DNA of 8,168 bases from Thermoanaerobacteraceae bacterium (GTDB lineage Bacteria > Bacillota > Desulfotomaculia > Desulfotomaculales > Ammonificaceae): positions 1 to 8,168 of the forward strand of contig JASEJH010000057.1 in assembly GCA_030016455.1 (NCBI GenBank), in the 5' to 3' direction. Position numbers and translations under genes: made by a program. Positions 1-5,777 of this stretch are shown one piece after another. The notes beneath the pieces are model-generated. The model did not search any database and had not been told where the DNA came from. It saw only the letters and a list, made by a program, of their open reading frames with translations. The first letter of the stretch is position 1; every line of letters starts with the position of its first letter.

Positions 1-334
1 TAACCTCCACAAGATTCTCCCCGCTGGTATCGCTCTCGGGGATCTGCTCACCAGTAAGCACAAGATATTCCAAGTAGCACTCAATAGCCTCGCGGGCGTT
101 GGCTAAGGCTTCCTCCCTGGTACGACCTTGAGTCACTACCGGAGGCAAAGACGGCACAAGGACCGTATATCCGCCTTCAGGATCCTCCTCGTCTGGCTCA
201 TTCCATTCTAAGACCACGTTGTAACAGCGGGTGACTTTCTGATTCATCCGGGACGCCTTCAGGAAATTGAGGATTATCTGCCGGCGCTTTGGGGGCAGCG
301 ATTCTATCTCTTTAACAATGTCAGACGGGACCAA
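1..334 (-). CDS. hicB: HicB-family antitoxin, 3' end beyond the window
   Basis: The minus-strand frame is open from position 334 to the left edge (111 codons, no stop). From residue 30 it reads as a HicB antitoxin domain: a YNVVLEW first strand, GGYTVLVPSLPPVVTQG (the family's Y-V-P-LPG-TQG pattern), then the helix REEALANAREAIECYLEYL. HicB proteins bind and inhibit HicA ribonucleases; the partner would lie beyond the left edge. Two starts are possible. TTG at 334 has AAAGGAG ten bases upstream and lies just behind a good promoter; ATG at 247 has only a weak ribosome site. I prefer TTG, which adds a 29-residue helical-looking segment (IVKEIESLPPKRRQIILNFL) that is not typical of HicB. The family assignment is solid; the start is less so. 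Confidence 0.75.
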   Translation of the reverse strand, partial: MVPSDIVKEIESLPPKRRQIILNFLKASRMNQKVTRCYNVVLEWNEPDEEDPEGGYTVLVPSLPPVVTQGRTREEALANAREAIECYLEYLVLTGEQIPESDTSGENLVEV

Positions 335-376
335 CCTCTCCCCGCTCCTTTCCCAAAGTTCTTCTTAGGCACTTTA

Positions 377-405
377 ATTATACTGCCTTCCAGGAGTCGT
401 GTCAC
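377..405 (-). promoter_or_regulatory. Sigma-A-type promoter for the left-edge hicB
   Basis: On the minus strand, GTGACA (405-400, five of six to TTGACA) is followed after exactly 17 bases by a perfect TATAAT (382-377). Predicted transcription starts near 370, leaving a leader of about 35 bases that contains AAAGGAG in front of the TTG codon at 334. A perfect 12-bp hairpin lies just upstream. Confidence 0.65.
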
Positions 406-416
406 TGTTTCGGCAA

Positions 417-444
417 CCCAGCACTCAGGTTTCTGAGTGCTGGG
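417..444. repeat. Perfect 12-bp hairpin upstream of the hicB promoter
   Basis: CCCAGCACTCAG (417-428) and CTGAGTGCTGGG (433-444) are perfect inverted copies around the four-base loop GTTT. There is no T-run on either strand, so it is not a classical intrinsic terminator. It sits 12 bases upstream of the -35 box of the hicB promoter. It could be a factor-binding site, an RNA stem at the end of the decayed hicA transcript, or a small repetitive element. The 12-mer TGAGTGCTGGGC recurs in a predicted stem of the leader at 4507-4518. Confidence 0.7.
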
Positions 445-516
445 CAGGGCCGCATACCTGACGCTACCGCGCAAAAAGGCCCGGCCATTTCCAGCCAGGC
501 TTGTCAAACGAACCGT

Positions 517-648
517 TTAGGTATTCTCCCATTCCTCTTTCGTAATCCCAGCCTGTCTCAATATCTCCTTTAAGAGTCCCGGGCTGATGTCACCTTGATG
601 CGGGTTAGGTACCCGCAATTTCAACGCCCCCCGGCGCATAAAAGGATG
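517..648 (-). pseudogene. hicA: hicA remnant: C-terminal half only
   Basis: The frame reads HPFMRRGALKLRVPNPHQGD, then ISPGLLKEILRQAGITKEEWENT and TAA. This is the second half of a HicA toxin: the catalytic-His strand end HPFM, the VPNPHQGDISPGLLKEILRQAGI segment and the EEW tail. The first 28 or so residues (RRELIRRL..GF..GPYSGGR in typical HicA) are missing. Immediately before HPFM the sequence is the end of a HicB gene (GGIDLN), so an internal deletion appears to have joined the two genes. An in-frame ATG at 639 exists but would give only about 40 residues without the toxin's N-terminal strand. Family assignment is from recognised motifs; loss of function is inferred. Confidence 0.75.
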
Positions 649-778
649 TGTTGAGGTCAATCCCCCCGACCGGCGGTAGGGGATCCCGACCACGGAGCTT
701 CAGCACCAGCCATTCCTCAAGCACTTCTTGGAGCACTTCCCGGCACTTTTCCAGCGTGGCCTCGTTTGCCCAGTTAAT
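605..778 (-). pseudogene. hicB: hicB remnant: C-terminal part only
   Basis: The frame reads WANEATLEKCREVLQEVLEE, then WLVLKLRGRDPLPPVGGIDLN, and then runs in the wrong frame through the hicA fragment to TAA at 605-607. It matches the C-terminal half of the HicB subfamily seen intact at 6782-7051 (LRECERELRSTLEEWILLGL..PLP.I..IDLN). The N-terminal strands are absent: upstream of WANEA comes only Ile-Asn and an in-frame TAA (779-781). So both ends are damaged, the 5' end by a break near 773-778 and the 3' end by the deletion into hicA near 648. No start codon with a ribosome site is present. Confidence 0.75.
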
Positions 779-819
779 TTAAACAACCAGCCGCGGGATC
801 GCGAGGAGCAGCCGAATTT

Positions 820-848
820 AAAAACCCGGGGGCCAATGCCCCACGGGT
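820..848 (-). terminator. Intrinsic terminator of the TolC-like gene
   Basis: On the minus strand, ACCCG-T-GGGGC, the loop ATTG, and GCCCC-CGGGT form a 10-bp GC-rich stem with one bulged base. It is followed by a run of T (824-820). It lies about 57 bases after the stop of the TolC-like gene at 906. Confidence 0.8.
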
Positions 849-905
849 CTTTGTTATGCCTACCGTGACGGTCATCTCAAACGCCGGCCCAACTCCTGCT
901 GAGAG

Positions 906-2030
906 TTATATTCCCGCCACTGGCCGCCCCGTTAAGTAGCGCCAGGTAGCGAGGAGCGCCGCGTGCTGGCATTTCAGGCTGTAAAGGTTCGCCTGCACTT
1001 CAGCCAAGTTAGTTTCCGCCTCGCGCACCTTGTCGCGCCCGACCAGGCCGACCTTGTACTGCGCTTGCACTACCCGCAGGCCGTCCTGCGCCGTCTGCAC
1101 GGCGGCTTCGAGCGCCGCCTCCTGCTCCTCCAAGGCGCGGATGTCGTGGTAGGTGCTCCGCACCCGCTCCTTCAGCGCTTCCCGCGCCATGGTCAGGTTG
1201 TAGCCAGCGATGTCCACTTCGTGTTTTTGCACGTTGTAAGTCCGGTAAACCGCTCGCCCATAGGTATCAAGCGTCCAGGGGTAGTCGAGGTCCCACTGCG
1301 CCATATCGCGCGCGCGTTCGAGCTTGAAAATATCCACTGAAGACTCGACCGCCCGCTCCGCCTCTGTCTCCAGGCTGTCCACAAGCAGCAGGGTTACCGC
1401 CGGTTCCTCCACCAGCACCGGTCTGTCCTGCGGCTGTAAGCTAACAAGACGATTAAAGGCTACCCATGCTTTATCGAGCGCCTCCCGCGCCGCCGCCAAA
1501 CCTTTTTCTGCTCCTGCTAACTTCGCCTCGGCCGCCGCGAGCTGCGTCCGCGTGCCGCAACCGCTCCAGTAGACCGCCCTGGCGACCTGCAGCGCCCAGC
1601 GGTCCCTCGCCAGCGCCGCCTCGGCCTTGTAGACCGCTGCCTGGGCAGATAGGACCGCAAAGTACTTCTGGTAAACCTCAAGCGCCACGCTCTCCTTCTT
1701 GTTCGCCAGATCCTTCTCCGCCATCCGCCAGGAAGCATCAGCCTTTAAAAGCCCCGTCCAGGCCACGTCTACGTAAGGGTCCTGCTCCGGCCCCGGCGCA
1801 GGGATAAACATCCGGCTCACCACGTCCGCCGCGTCCTTGCGCTGCTGGTAGGCCTTATCCACCGCGGCCCCGGCTGCGCGGATTGCGTCGCTGGCCTTCC
1901 ACGCCCGCTCCACCGCCTCCTGCAAAGAGAGTTTCGGAGGCTCCTGCGGCCCATTCGCCCAGGCCACCGGCACCGCCAGAAGCAACGTCCCCAAGAGAAC
2001 TATTGTTACAACCATTCCTAAACGCCGCAT
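906..2030 (-). CDS. TolC-like outer membrane efflux family protein
   Basis: A 374-residue protein with a signal peptide: MRR, a hydrophobic stretch at about 5-22 (MVVTIVLLGTLLLAVPVAWA), and a likely AWA|N cleavage site. The mature part is almost all Ala/Glu/Lys-rich helix arranged as two similar halves, as in TolC and the OEP family. The first half begins LSLQEAVERAWKASDAIRAA; the second half ends with the family's closing pattern KVREAETNLAEVQANL...LLATWRYLTGR. In diderms such proteins form outer-membrane channels of type I secretion and RND efflux; here no transporter or adaptor gene is adjacent. It is somewhat shorter than typical TolC proteins (above 400 residues). The ribosome site is modest (AGGGG about ten bases before the ATG at 2030). 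It has its own promoter and terminator. Substrate unknown; function in a presumably one-membrane organism is open. Confidence 0.8.
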   Translation of the reverse strand: MRRLGMVVTIVLLGTLLLAVPVAWANGPQEPPKLSLQEAVERAWKASDAIRAAGAAVDKAYQQRKDAADVVSRMFIPAPGPEQDPYVDVAWTGLLKADASWRMAEKDLANKKESVALEVYQKYFAVLSAQAAVYKAEAALARDRWALQVARAVYWSGCGTRTQLAAAEAKLAGAEKGLAAAREALDKAWVAFNRLVSLQPQDRPVLVEEPAVTLLLVDSLETEAERAVESSVDIFKLERARDMAQWDLDYPWTLDTYGRAVYRTYNVQKHEVDIAGYNLTMAREALKERVRSTYHDIRALEEQEAALEAAVQTAQDGLRVVQAQYKVGLVGRDKVREAETNLAEVQANLYSLKCQHAALLATWRYLTGRPVAGI

Positions 2031-2069
2031 TTCCTGACCGCCCCTGTCACAAAATAGTTAATCAACTTA

Positions 2070-2098
2070 AATATAACACCTTAACCAGTGCCGCGCAA
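2070..2098 (-). promoter_or_regulatory. Candidate promoter for the TolC-like gene
   Basis: On the minus strand TTGCGC (2098-2093), a 17-base spacer and TATATT (2075-2070) precede the ATG at 2030 by about 40 bases. The -10 matches five of six and the -35 only three of six. Because the upstream gene ends in a strong terminator, a separate promoter here is expected. Confidence 0.5.
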
Positions 2099-2195
2099 GC
2101 CGGAAAAATATTCAACTGCTCTTTAAAGGCCACCGATGAAAGCCATAACATTTTCCCATCCAAATAAAGCGATCGCTCAAAGCCGGGCGCACAAT

Positions 2196-2227
2196 AAAAG
2201 GGTCCGGGCATTTCTACCCGGACCCTT
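2196..2227 (-). terminator. Intrinsic terminator of the stalk-domain protein gene
   Basis: A perfect 11-bp inverted repeat, AAGGGTCCGGG (2198-2208) and CCCGGACCCTT (2217-2227), encloses an 8-base loop. On the minus strand the stem runs into TTTTATTG. It starts about 16 bases after the stop codon at 2243. Confidence 0.88.
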
Positions 2228-2242
2228 CGGTGAGTGCTGTGA

Positions 2243-4348
2243 CTATAGTTCGAATATTGCCGTCTTGGTGGTGTCGTCCCAGGTCACCTTCGCACCGAGC
2301 GCCTGGGCGAGGAACCGCATCGGGATGCAGGTCCGGCCAGGCGGCACGATCTCCGCCGCCACGTCCATCGTGATGGACGCGCCGTTAACCGTCATCACCT
2401 TGCTGCCGATCTTCATCTGGACGACCCGCGTGCTGGTCATCACGGTAACCGTCCGGTTCGCGCCGTCCCAGATGATGTTCTCATCCGCAACCCCGAGCGC
2501 TTGTGCCACCCAGCGGACCGAGATCATCGTCCGGCCGTCCTTGATGTACGGCGCAGCATCCATCGCAACATCCTGGCCGTTGACCTTCATCGTGGTGTTG
2601 CCGATGGTGAGCTGGGTGGTAACCTTCTGCTCGCCAGGCGCAGGGGTGACGCAGTTGGCGTTCACGACCTTGGCTGCAACCGTGGCGTTTGCGAAGTCTG
2701 TAGCCGTCTTATTGACGCCGTCACCCTTGATTTTAAGCTCGATCGGTCCCACAGGAACCGTCCGGTCAACCGTGTACTTGATGTCGGAGACCTTGATCGT
2801 GCTGGCCTTGCTGCTGGTACTCTTCAGCTCGATGTAGACATAACGGCCACTCTTGGTGACTTTATCTACTACAAGATCACCGTCCGTCACAGTGACCGTC
2901 GGCACAGCAGCGAACTCCACGCCTGTCGGAGCTTCAAGTACCAGGTCATCGCCGGTAACTTTGTCAATGGCTTCCTTCTTGCCTTCAGTAATCGTAATGT
3001 CACCGGCTGCCTGGCTCTGCTCGCCGATCTTCAAGTTGGGCGTGCTAGCAGCACTGGCGGAAATAGGAGCGACCACCTTAGCAACAACGACGGACCCGGT
3101 GGCTCCTGCGGTACCGCCAACCTCAATGGCCAGGTCGCCGGCGGTATCCACAGCAAGCTTAACCTTTGCGTCCTTGAGAAGTACTTTGCTCGCAGTGGTG
3201 CTTCCTGTGACCGTAGCTTTGATTGTCCGATCATCAACGGACGACCAGCTACTAAGCACTACATTCCCCTTCTCTACGGTTACGGAAGGCTCCGTTACCC
3301 ACTTGGCGTTCGCCGGCAGCTTGAGCGTAAGGGTTCTGCCGTCAATGAGGCTACCCGGAGCGGCCTCTTCAATGTAGAAGTCGCCGACTTCCTGGTCAGT
3401 CCGTCCCGCGATCACCTCTTCAGTGGTTTTACCGGTGATCGTAACACCATAGTCCTGGTACTTCGCCACCGTTAGGTCACTCGGGGAATAACTGCTGTCA
3501 CCGCTAACGGTTGCAACAACGTCGCCGAACTTGGCTGTCGACTCGTCAACGCTGATGTCGGTCTTCACGCGGTAGAAGAGCTTGGCTCCTACTGTACCCT
3601 CGCGCTTGATGATGAGCTTCCGCGCGTCGGAATCGATGTTTGCATAAACACCAGTCGTGACGGTAGAGCCATCGGCTACGTTAATGATTGTGGGGGTTCC
3701 CGTCCACTCAAATCCGCTCGGAAGTGTGAACTTGAGCGAAGTGGCAGCCACCTTCAAGCCACCGGCGGCGTTTTCCTTCAAGTTAATCTGAATCTTACCG
3801 CCGCTGGTGCCGGACGACGTGATGTTCGGCGTTTCAACTACCGAGAGGTCAACTTGGCCAGTGGAGGCTTTCCCCACAACCACGCTGCCGCTCGAAAGCT
3901 GGCCCGACAAATTGGTGATAGTGCATGTAATGTCGCCACTCGCATCGGAAGGAACATCAACGTCTGGCAAAGCTACACTGATCTTAACATCGCTGTAAAC
4001 TGCACTTGCCGTAACATCCAAGCGAAACTCATTGGAACCATAACCAGATGTGTCAATAGTCGGTGAAATCGCAGCCCCGCTAGGTTCAACTAGTGAAGCG
4101 GTAGGAGTACCCCTATCAAAATCGGTGGGTAAAGTAAATACCGCTTTGTGCGTCCCAGAACCTAGTGTATCAATGGTGATTAAGATAGTGCCCAGGGCCG
4201 TATTCGTTGCAGGCGGAACCACCGTAGGTGTAGTCAGTGCACCGTAAGTCGTCGCCGCGTTCGCCACCCCGCCGAGCGGCAGCATGATGCTAATCAGAAA
4301 CGTCACCGTCAGCAGGATGCTGAGCCATTTCTTGCGCGCTTTTATCAA
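2243..4348 (-). CDS. Secreted envelope protein with C-terminal copper-amine-oxidase-N-like stalk domain
   Basis: A 701-residue protein. A signal peptide is clear: MIKARKKW, a hydrophobic core at about 9-27 (LSILLTVTFLISIMLPLGG), and a likely ANA|A site. Residues about 33-575 are Thr/Ser/Val/Gly-rich with repeated short beta-like stretches (LKFTLPSGFEWTGTPTI, LTLKLPANAKWVTEPSVTV, LVLEAPTGVEFAAVPTVTV). These look like at least three degenerate copies of one beta-domain. Residues about 580-701 hold two copies of the stalk pattern: MKVNG..VAMDAAPYI.DGRTMISVRWVAQALG...WD and MTVNG..ITMDVAAEIVPPGRTCIPMRFLAQALGAKVTWD. This domain is named for amine oxidase but is generally a surface or structural module. 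An S-layer or surface role is inferred. The start is TTG, chosen for a perfect AAGGAGG eight bases upstream. It has its own terminator and a long leader. Confidence 0.8.
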   Translation of the reverse strand: MIKARKKWLSILLTVTFLISIMLPLGGVANAATTYGALTTPTVVPPATNTALGTILITIDTLGSGTHKAVFTLPTDFDRGTPTASLVEPSGAAISPTIDTSGYGSNEFRLDVTASAVYSDVKISVALPDVDVPSDASGDITCTITNLSGQLSSGSVVVGKASTGQVDLSVVETPNITSSGTSGGKIQINLKENAAGGLKVAATSLKFTLPSGFEWTGTPTIINVADGSTVTTGVYANIDSDARKLIIKREGTVGAKLFYRVKTDISVDESTAKFGDVVATVSGDSSYSPSDLTVAKYQDYGVTITGKTTEEVIAGRTDQEVGDFYIEEAAPGSLIDGRTLTLKLPANAKWVTEPSVTVEKGNVVLSSWSSVDDRTIKATVTGSTTASKVLLKDAKVKLAVDTAGDLAIEVGGTAGATGSVVVAKVVAPISASAASTPNLKIGEQSQAAGDITITEGKKEAIDKVTGDDLVLEAPTGVEFAAVPTVTVTDGDLVVDKVTKSGRYVYIELKSTSSKASTIKVSDIKYTVDRTVPVGPIELKIKGDGVNKTATDFANATVAAKVVNANCVTPAPGEQKVTTQLTIGNTTMKVNGQDVAMDAAPYIKDGRTMISVRWVAQALGVADENIIWDGANRTVTVMTSTRVVQMKIGSKVMTVNGASITMDVAAEIVPPGRTCIPMRFLAQALGAKVTWDDTTKTAIFEL

Positions 4349-4356
4349 GCTTTTTC

Positions 4357-4363
4357 CCTCCTT
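4357..4363 (-). promoter_or_regulatory. Ribosome binding site that fixes a TTG start
   Basis: AAGGAGG on the minus strand lies eight bases from TTG at 4348-4346, the first codon of the 701-residue protein. A nearby ATG (4370-4368) is upstream of this site and in another frame, so it is not the start. Confidence 0.8.
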
Positions 4364-4409
4364 GGTTCATTATTTGGTTGCTGAATTCGGAAGCAAAAGG
4401 AACTTCTTT

Positions 4410-4568
4410 GTGAGAGAACTTCCCGAGGTGTTCGGGACTTCGCCGCCCGGCACTCGACCTGGAGAGGCGGTTTCCTTAGCCCTTGCCACGGAAACCTCGT
4501 TACAGTTGAGTGCTGGGCTCCCCTTGCTCCGGCCTGGCGGCCGTATGCTGCCAGGTCATCACCTCCTC
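4410..4568 (-). promoter_or_regulatory. Highly structured leader upstream of the stalk-domain gene
   Basis: Several stems can be drawn. An outer stem pairs 4508-4518 with 4445-4455 (10 of 11 pairs, one A-C mismatch). Inside it GGTTTCC/GGAAACC pairs 4490-4496 with 4469-4475. A hairpin CCTGGC/GCCAGG lies at 4533-4555 and another, TCCCGA/TCGGGA, at 4421-4437. On the minus strand GAGGAGGTG directly precedes ATG at 4559, opening a 19-codon reading frame that ends at 4500. I did not recognise a riboswitch class: the GCAAAGC core of c-di-GMP-I and the B12 box are not evident. A cis-regulatory RNA is plausible, unproven. Confidence 0.4.
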
Positions 4569-4569
4569 A

Positions 4570-4678
4570 GTCAGAGGTTAGAGGCAGGAGGTTGGATGTC
4601 GGAAGTCAGCGGTAGGAATTCGGCTTAGCGCGAATTCCTCCGAGAATCCCAAATGCCAACCCCCGAACTTCTGACCTC
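4570..4678. repeat. 7-base-period repeat array within a long imperfect inverted repeat
   Basis: Seven units of seven bases run from 4570 to 4618: GTCAGAG, GTTAGAG, GCAGGAG, GTTGGAT, GTCGGAA, GTCAGCG, GTAGGAA. The array is also the left arm (4574-4622) of an imperfect inverted repeat whose right arm is 4631-4678. The tip is perfect for 9 bp (AGGAATTCG / CGAATTCCT) around an 8-base loop; the outer parts match at roughly two thirds of positions. No coding potential is seen. It resembles the short heptameric tandem repeats known from some bacterial genomes. Confidence 0.7.
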
Positions 4679-4705
4679 ACAAAATCTAGCGACTACTCTG
4701 GTTAA

Positions 4706-4769
4706 CCGAAGGAGGAATATTCTCCATTCCCCGCCATTTTCCTGCCGGGACTGGCGGATTTCTCCTCGG
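4706..4769. repeat. Imperfect inverted repeat between the envelope and TA regions
   Basis: The outer arms CCGAAGGAGGAAT (4706-4718) and ATTTCTCCTCGG (4758-4769) are near inverted copies. An inner perfect stem CCGCCA/TGGCGG pairs 4731-4736 with 4752-4757. It lies in the divergent intergenic region between the minus-strand stalk-domain gene and the plus-strand brnT-like gene. A two-way terminator, a regulatory site or a small mobile hairpin are all possible. Confidence 0.45.
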
Positions 4770-4787
4770 CTACCTGGTTAATTAGAC

Positions 4788-4840
4788 ACCGCCGCGCCGG
4801 AAAAAGTTCCGCCCGGAAGAAAAATTTTTTGTGGTATGAA
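4788..4840 (+). repeat. Intergenic promoter repeat, copy A
   Basis: First of three copies of a 53-54 bp element beginning ACCGCCGCGCCGG and containing AAAAAGTTCCGCCCGG, GAAGAAAAATTTTTTG and TGGTAT. Bases 4788-4837 are identical to 7380-7429. Here the right end reads TGGTATGAA, a weaker -10 than in the other copies. The brnT-like gene starts 71 bases downstream and has a second candidate promoter in between. Confidence 0.85.
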
Positions 4841-4845
4841 GAATC

Positions 4846-4887
4846 TTGCTAACCCTCATCGCGTATGCTACTATTTAGCTAATGTAG
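4846..4887 (+). promoter_or_regulatory. Candidate promoter and operator of the brnT-brnA-like operon
   Basis: TTGCTA (4846-4851), 17 bases, TACTAT (4869-4874): each hexamer matches four of six. An imperfect palindrome, CTAC...TTAGCTAA...GTAG (4868-4887), overlaps the -10. Ribbon-helix-helix antitoxins such as BrnA commonly repress their own operon by binding palindromes at the promoter, so autoregulation is a reasonable inference. Confidence 0.45.
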
Positions 4888-4911
4888 TGGTTTGGATTAC
4901 GGAGGCAAGCA

Positions 4912-5226
4912 ATGCCGCGTAAAATCATTGGTTGTTACATACCGCCTGACCGGGCAGAGCATTTCGCTAAGCGTGCGTCGCCCGTAGAAGTAAATGAAGT
5001 CCTGGAAAACCAAGATTATCCGCCTTTGTGGGTCAAAACCAAATCTTTGGGTTCTTCACCGGCATATTTAGTATATGGGCGGACAGCGGAAGGCAGGTAT
5101 CTATTCATCCCGGGTATTGTTTTCAGCAAGCCACCACTGAAAAATGTATTCATGCCGGTTACCGTGAGGGAAATGAAACCCAAAGAGCGAGATTATTACC
5201 TCCAAAAACTCAAGCGAGGTGAATAG
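4912..5226 (+). CDS. brnT: BrnT-like toxin (RelE-fold ribonuclease family)
   Basis: A 104-residue protein. Features resembling BrnT toxins are DRAEHFAKRASPVEVNEVLEN (the His..K..V..V...L early helix), the strands AYLVYGRTAEGRYLFIPGI, and a C-terminal VTVREMKPKERDYY, like the R-A-T..ER..Y ending of the family. BrnT toxins are small ribonucleases that inhibit translation and are neutralised by BrnA. It is a little longer than the usual 85-95 residues. GGAGG lies six bases before the ATG. The stop (5224-5226) is one base from the next start, so the two genes are almost certainly cotranscribed and coupled. The family is judged from pattern and from the antitoxin partner; DUF-level naming could differ. 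Confidence 0.7.
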   Translation: MPRKIIGCYIPPDRAEHFAKRASPVEVNEVLENQDYPPLWVKTKSLGSSPAYLVYGRTAEGRYLFIPGIVFSKPPLKNVFMPVTVREMKPKERDYYLQKLKRGE

Positions 5227-5227
5227 G

Positions 5228-5491
5228 ATGGCGAAAAAAGAGCTGCCGGAATTTAAAACCATTGGGGAGATGGCCGAGTTTTGGGATACTCATGATTCTA
5301 CGGAGTTCGAAGAAGGAGAAGTTGAAGCGGTGGAATACAAACCCAAGCGCGTGGTCCTCAGCGTGCGCTTTGACGCGGGCGATATGCTGGCTATCACTCG
5401 AGAGGCACGCCGTTTGGGGATGGACCGCGCAACGCTCGTCCGGGTGGCGGTTAAACAGTTTCTCGAAAAGCGGCGCCACAGCCAGGGCTAA
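5228..5491 (+). CDS. brnA: BrnA / CopG-type antitoxin
   Basis: An 87-residue protein. It opens with the diagnostic ELPEFKTIGEMAEFWDTHDSTEF of CopG/BrnA antitoxins, followed by PKRVVLSVRFDAGDMLAITREARRLGMDRATLVRVAVKQFL, a ribbon-helix-helix DNA-binding domain (beta strand at about residues 40-47, two helices to about 80). It should bind the BrnT-like toxin with its N-terminal part and the operon promoter with the RHH. ATG at 5228 is chosen over an in-frame GTG at 5219 because GAGGTG lies six bases before it and it follows the toxin stop by one base. Its last 41 bases overlap the aberrant 3' end of the convergent hicA reading frame. Confidence 0.82.
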   Translation: MAKKELPEFKTIGEMAEFWDTHDSTEFEEGEVEAVEYKPKRVVLSVRFDAGDMLAITREARRLGMDRATLVRVAVKQFLEKRRHSQG

Positions 5492-5777
5492 TTATCGTTA
5501 CCGGATTGCGGAGAGCAACATCACCGATAGAAAGAGATAGTTTATCCCGGAAGGAGGTCGCGGTATGGGAAGAAACCGTTAACCCAGCCTGGCGTAAAAT
5601 CGAGCGGAGCGTACCGAAGGCAAGTTCATCGTGCAGGGGAACAATTACCGTTCTCCTTTCCCCCGCCCAGTAGCCTTTAAGTTTCACGTGGCTTCCCTTG
5701 CAACTTACTTCCTTGAATCCGATGGTCTTCAGGAGGCGAATAATTTCTTTCCCGGATAGAACGGGTAATTGGCTCAT
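5451..5777 (-). CDS. hicA: HicA-family toxin with an aberrant C-terminal tail
   Basis: Residues 1-66 are a normal HicA mRNA interferase: SGKEIIRLLKTIGFKEVSCK, GSHVKLKG with catalytic-type His30, VIVPLHDELAFGTLRSILRQAGLTV. In the family the protein ends about ten residues later (typically EEFLELL). Here, after GLTV the frame enters the reverse complement of a DUF4258/DUF2283 fragment and continues for about 40 unrelated residues (SSHTATSFRDKLSLSIGDVA...) to TAA at 5451, antisense to the end of brnA. The fold core and the His are intact, so some activity is possible, but the last helix is replaced. The ATG overlaps the hicB stop (ATGA), indicating coupling. Confidence 0.75.
   Translation of the reverse strand: MSQLPVLSGKEIIRLLKTIGFKEVSCKGSHVKLKGYWAGERRTVIVPLHDELAFGTLRSILRQAGLTVSSHTATSFRDKLSLSIGDVALRNPVTIISPGCGAAFRETV
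5540..5582 (+). pseudogene. Fragment of a DUF4258-DUF2283 gene junction
   Basis: Bases 5543-5568 are identical to 6524-6549, where the end of a DUF4258 reading frame overlaps the start of a DUF2283 gene. The fragment can be read as VYPGRRSRYG (DUF4258 C-terminus) and, one frame over, as ATG-GGA-AGA-AAC-CGT-TAA (DUF2283 start cut to five codons). The similarity ends on the right near 5575, where the 3' part of the minus-strand hicA begins. It is a scrap of a second copy of that module. Confidence 0.7.

Noticed and set aside
304..507. 67-residue minus-strand frame
   Set aside because: It contains the 12-bp hairpin and the GTGACA-N17-TATAAT promoter of the left-edge hicB, has no ribosome site, and resembles no family; treated as spacer.
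1466..1807. Pro/Arg/Ser-rich frame antisense to the TolC-like gene
   Set aside because: Low-complexity composition typical of the opposite strand of an Ala/Glu/Lys-rich coding region.
2501..3475. 324-residue plus-strand frame antisense to the stalk-domain gene
   Set aside because: A shadow of the GC-rich minus-strand gene, which has a signal peptide, recognised domain, ribosome site and terminator.
4410..4568. c-di-GMP-I or cobalamin riboswitch
   Set aside because: Considered because such genes often have long leaders, but the expected core motifs (GCAAAGC with its receptor, B12 box) are not evident, so no class is named.
4284..4628. 114-residue plus-strand frame over the leader of the stalk-domain gene
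   Set aside because: It crosses the start and ribosome site of the minus-strand gene and the heptamer array, and has no family resemblance.
4788..4840. Insertion sequence or classical MITE
   Set aside because: No terminal inverted repeats or target duplication visible at any of the three copies and no transposase nearby, so described only as a repeat.
5262..5540. 92-residue frame overlapping brnA
   Set aside because: Out-of-frame shadow of the RHH antitoxin, which carries clear family motifs.
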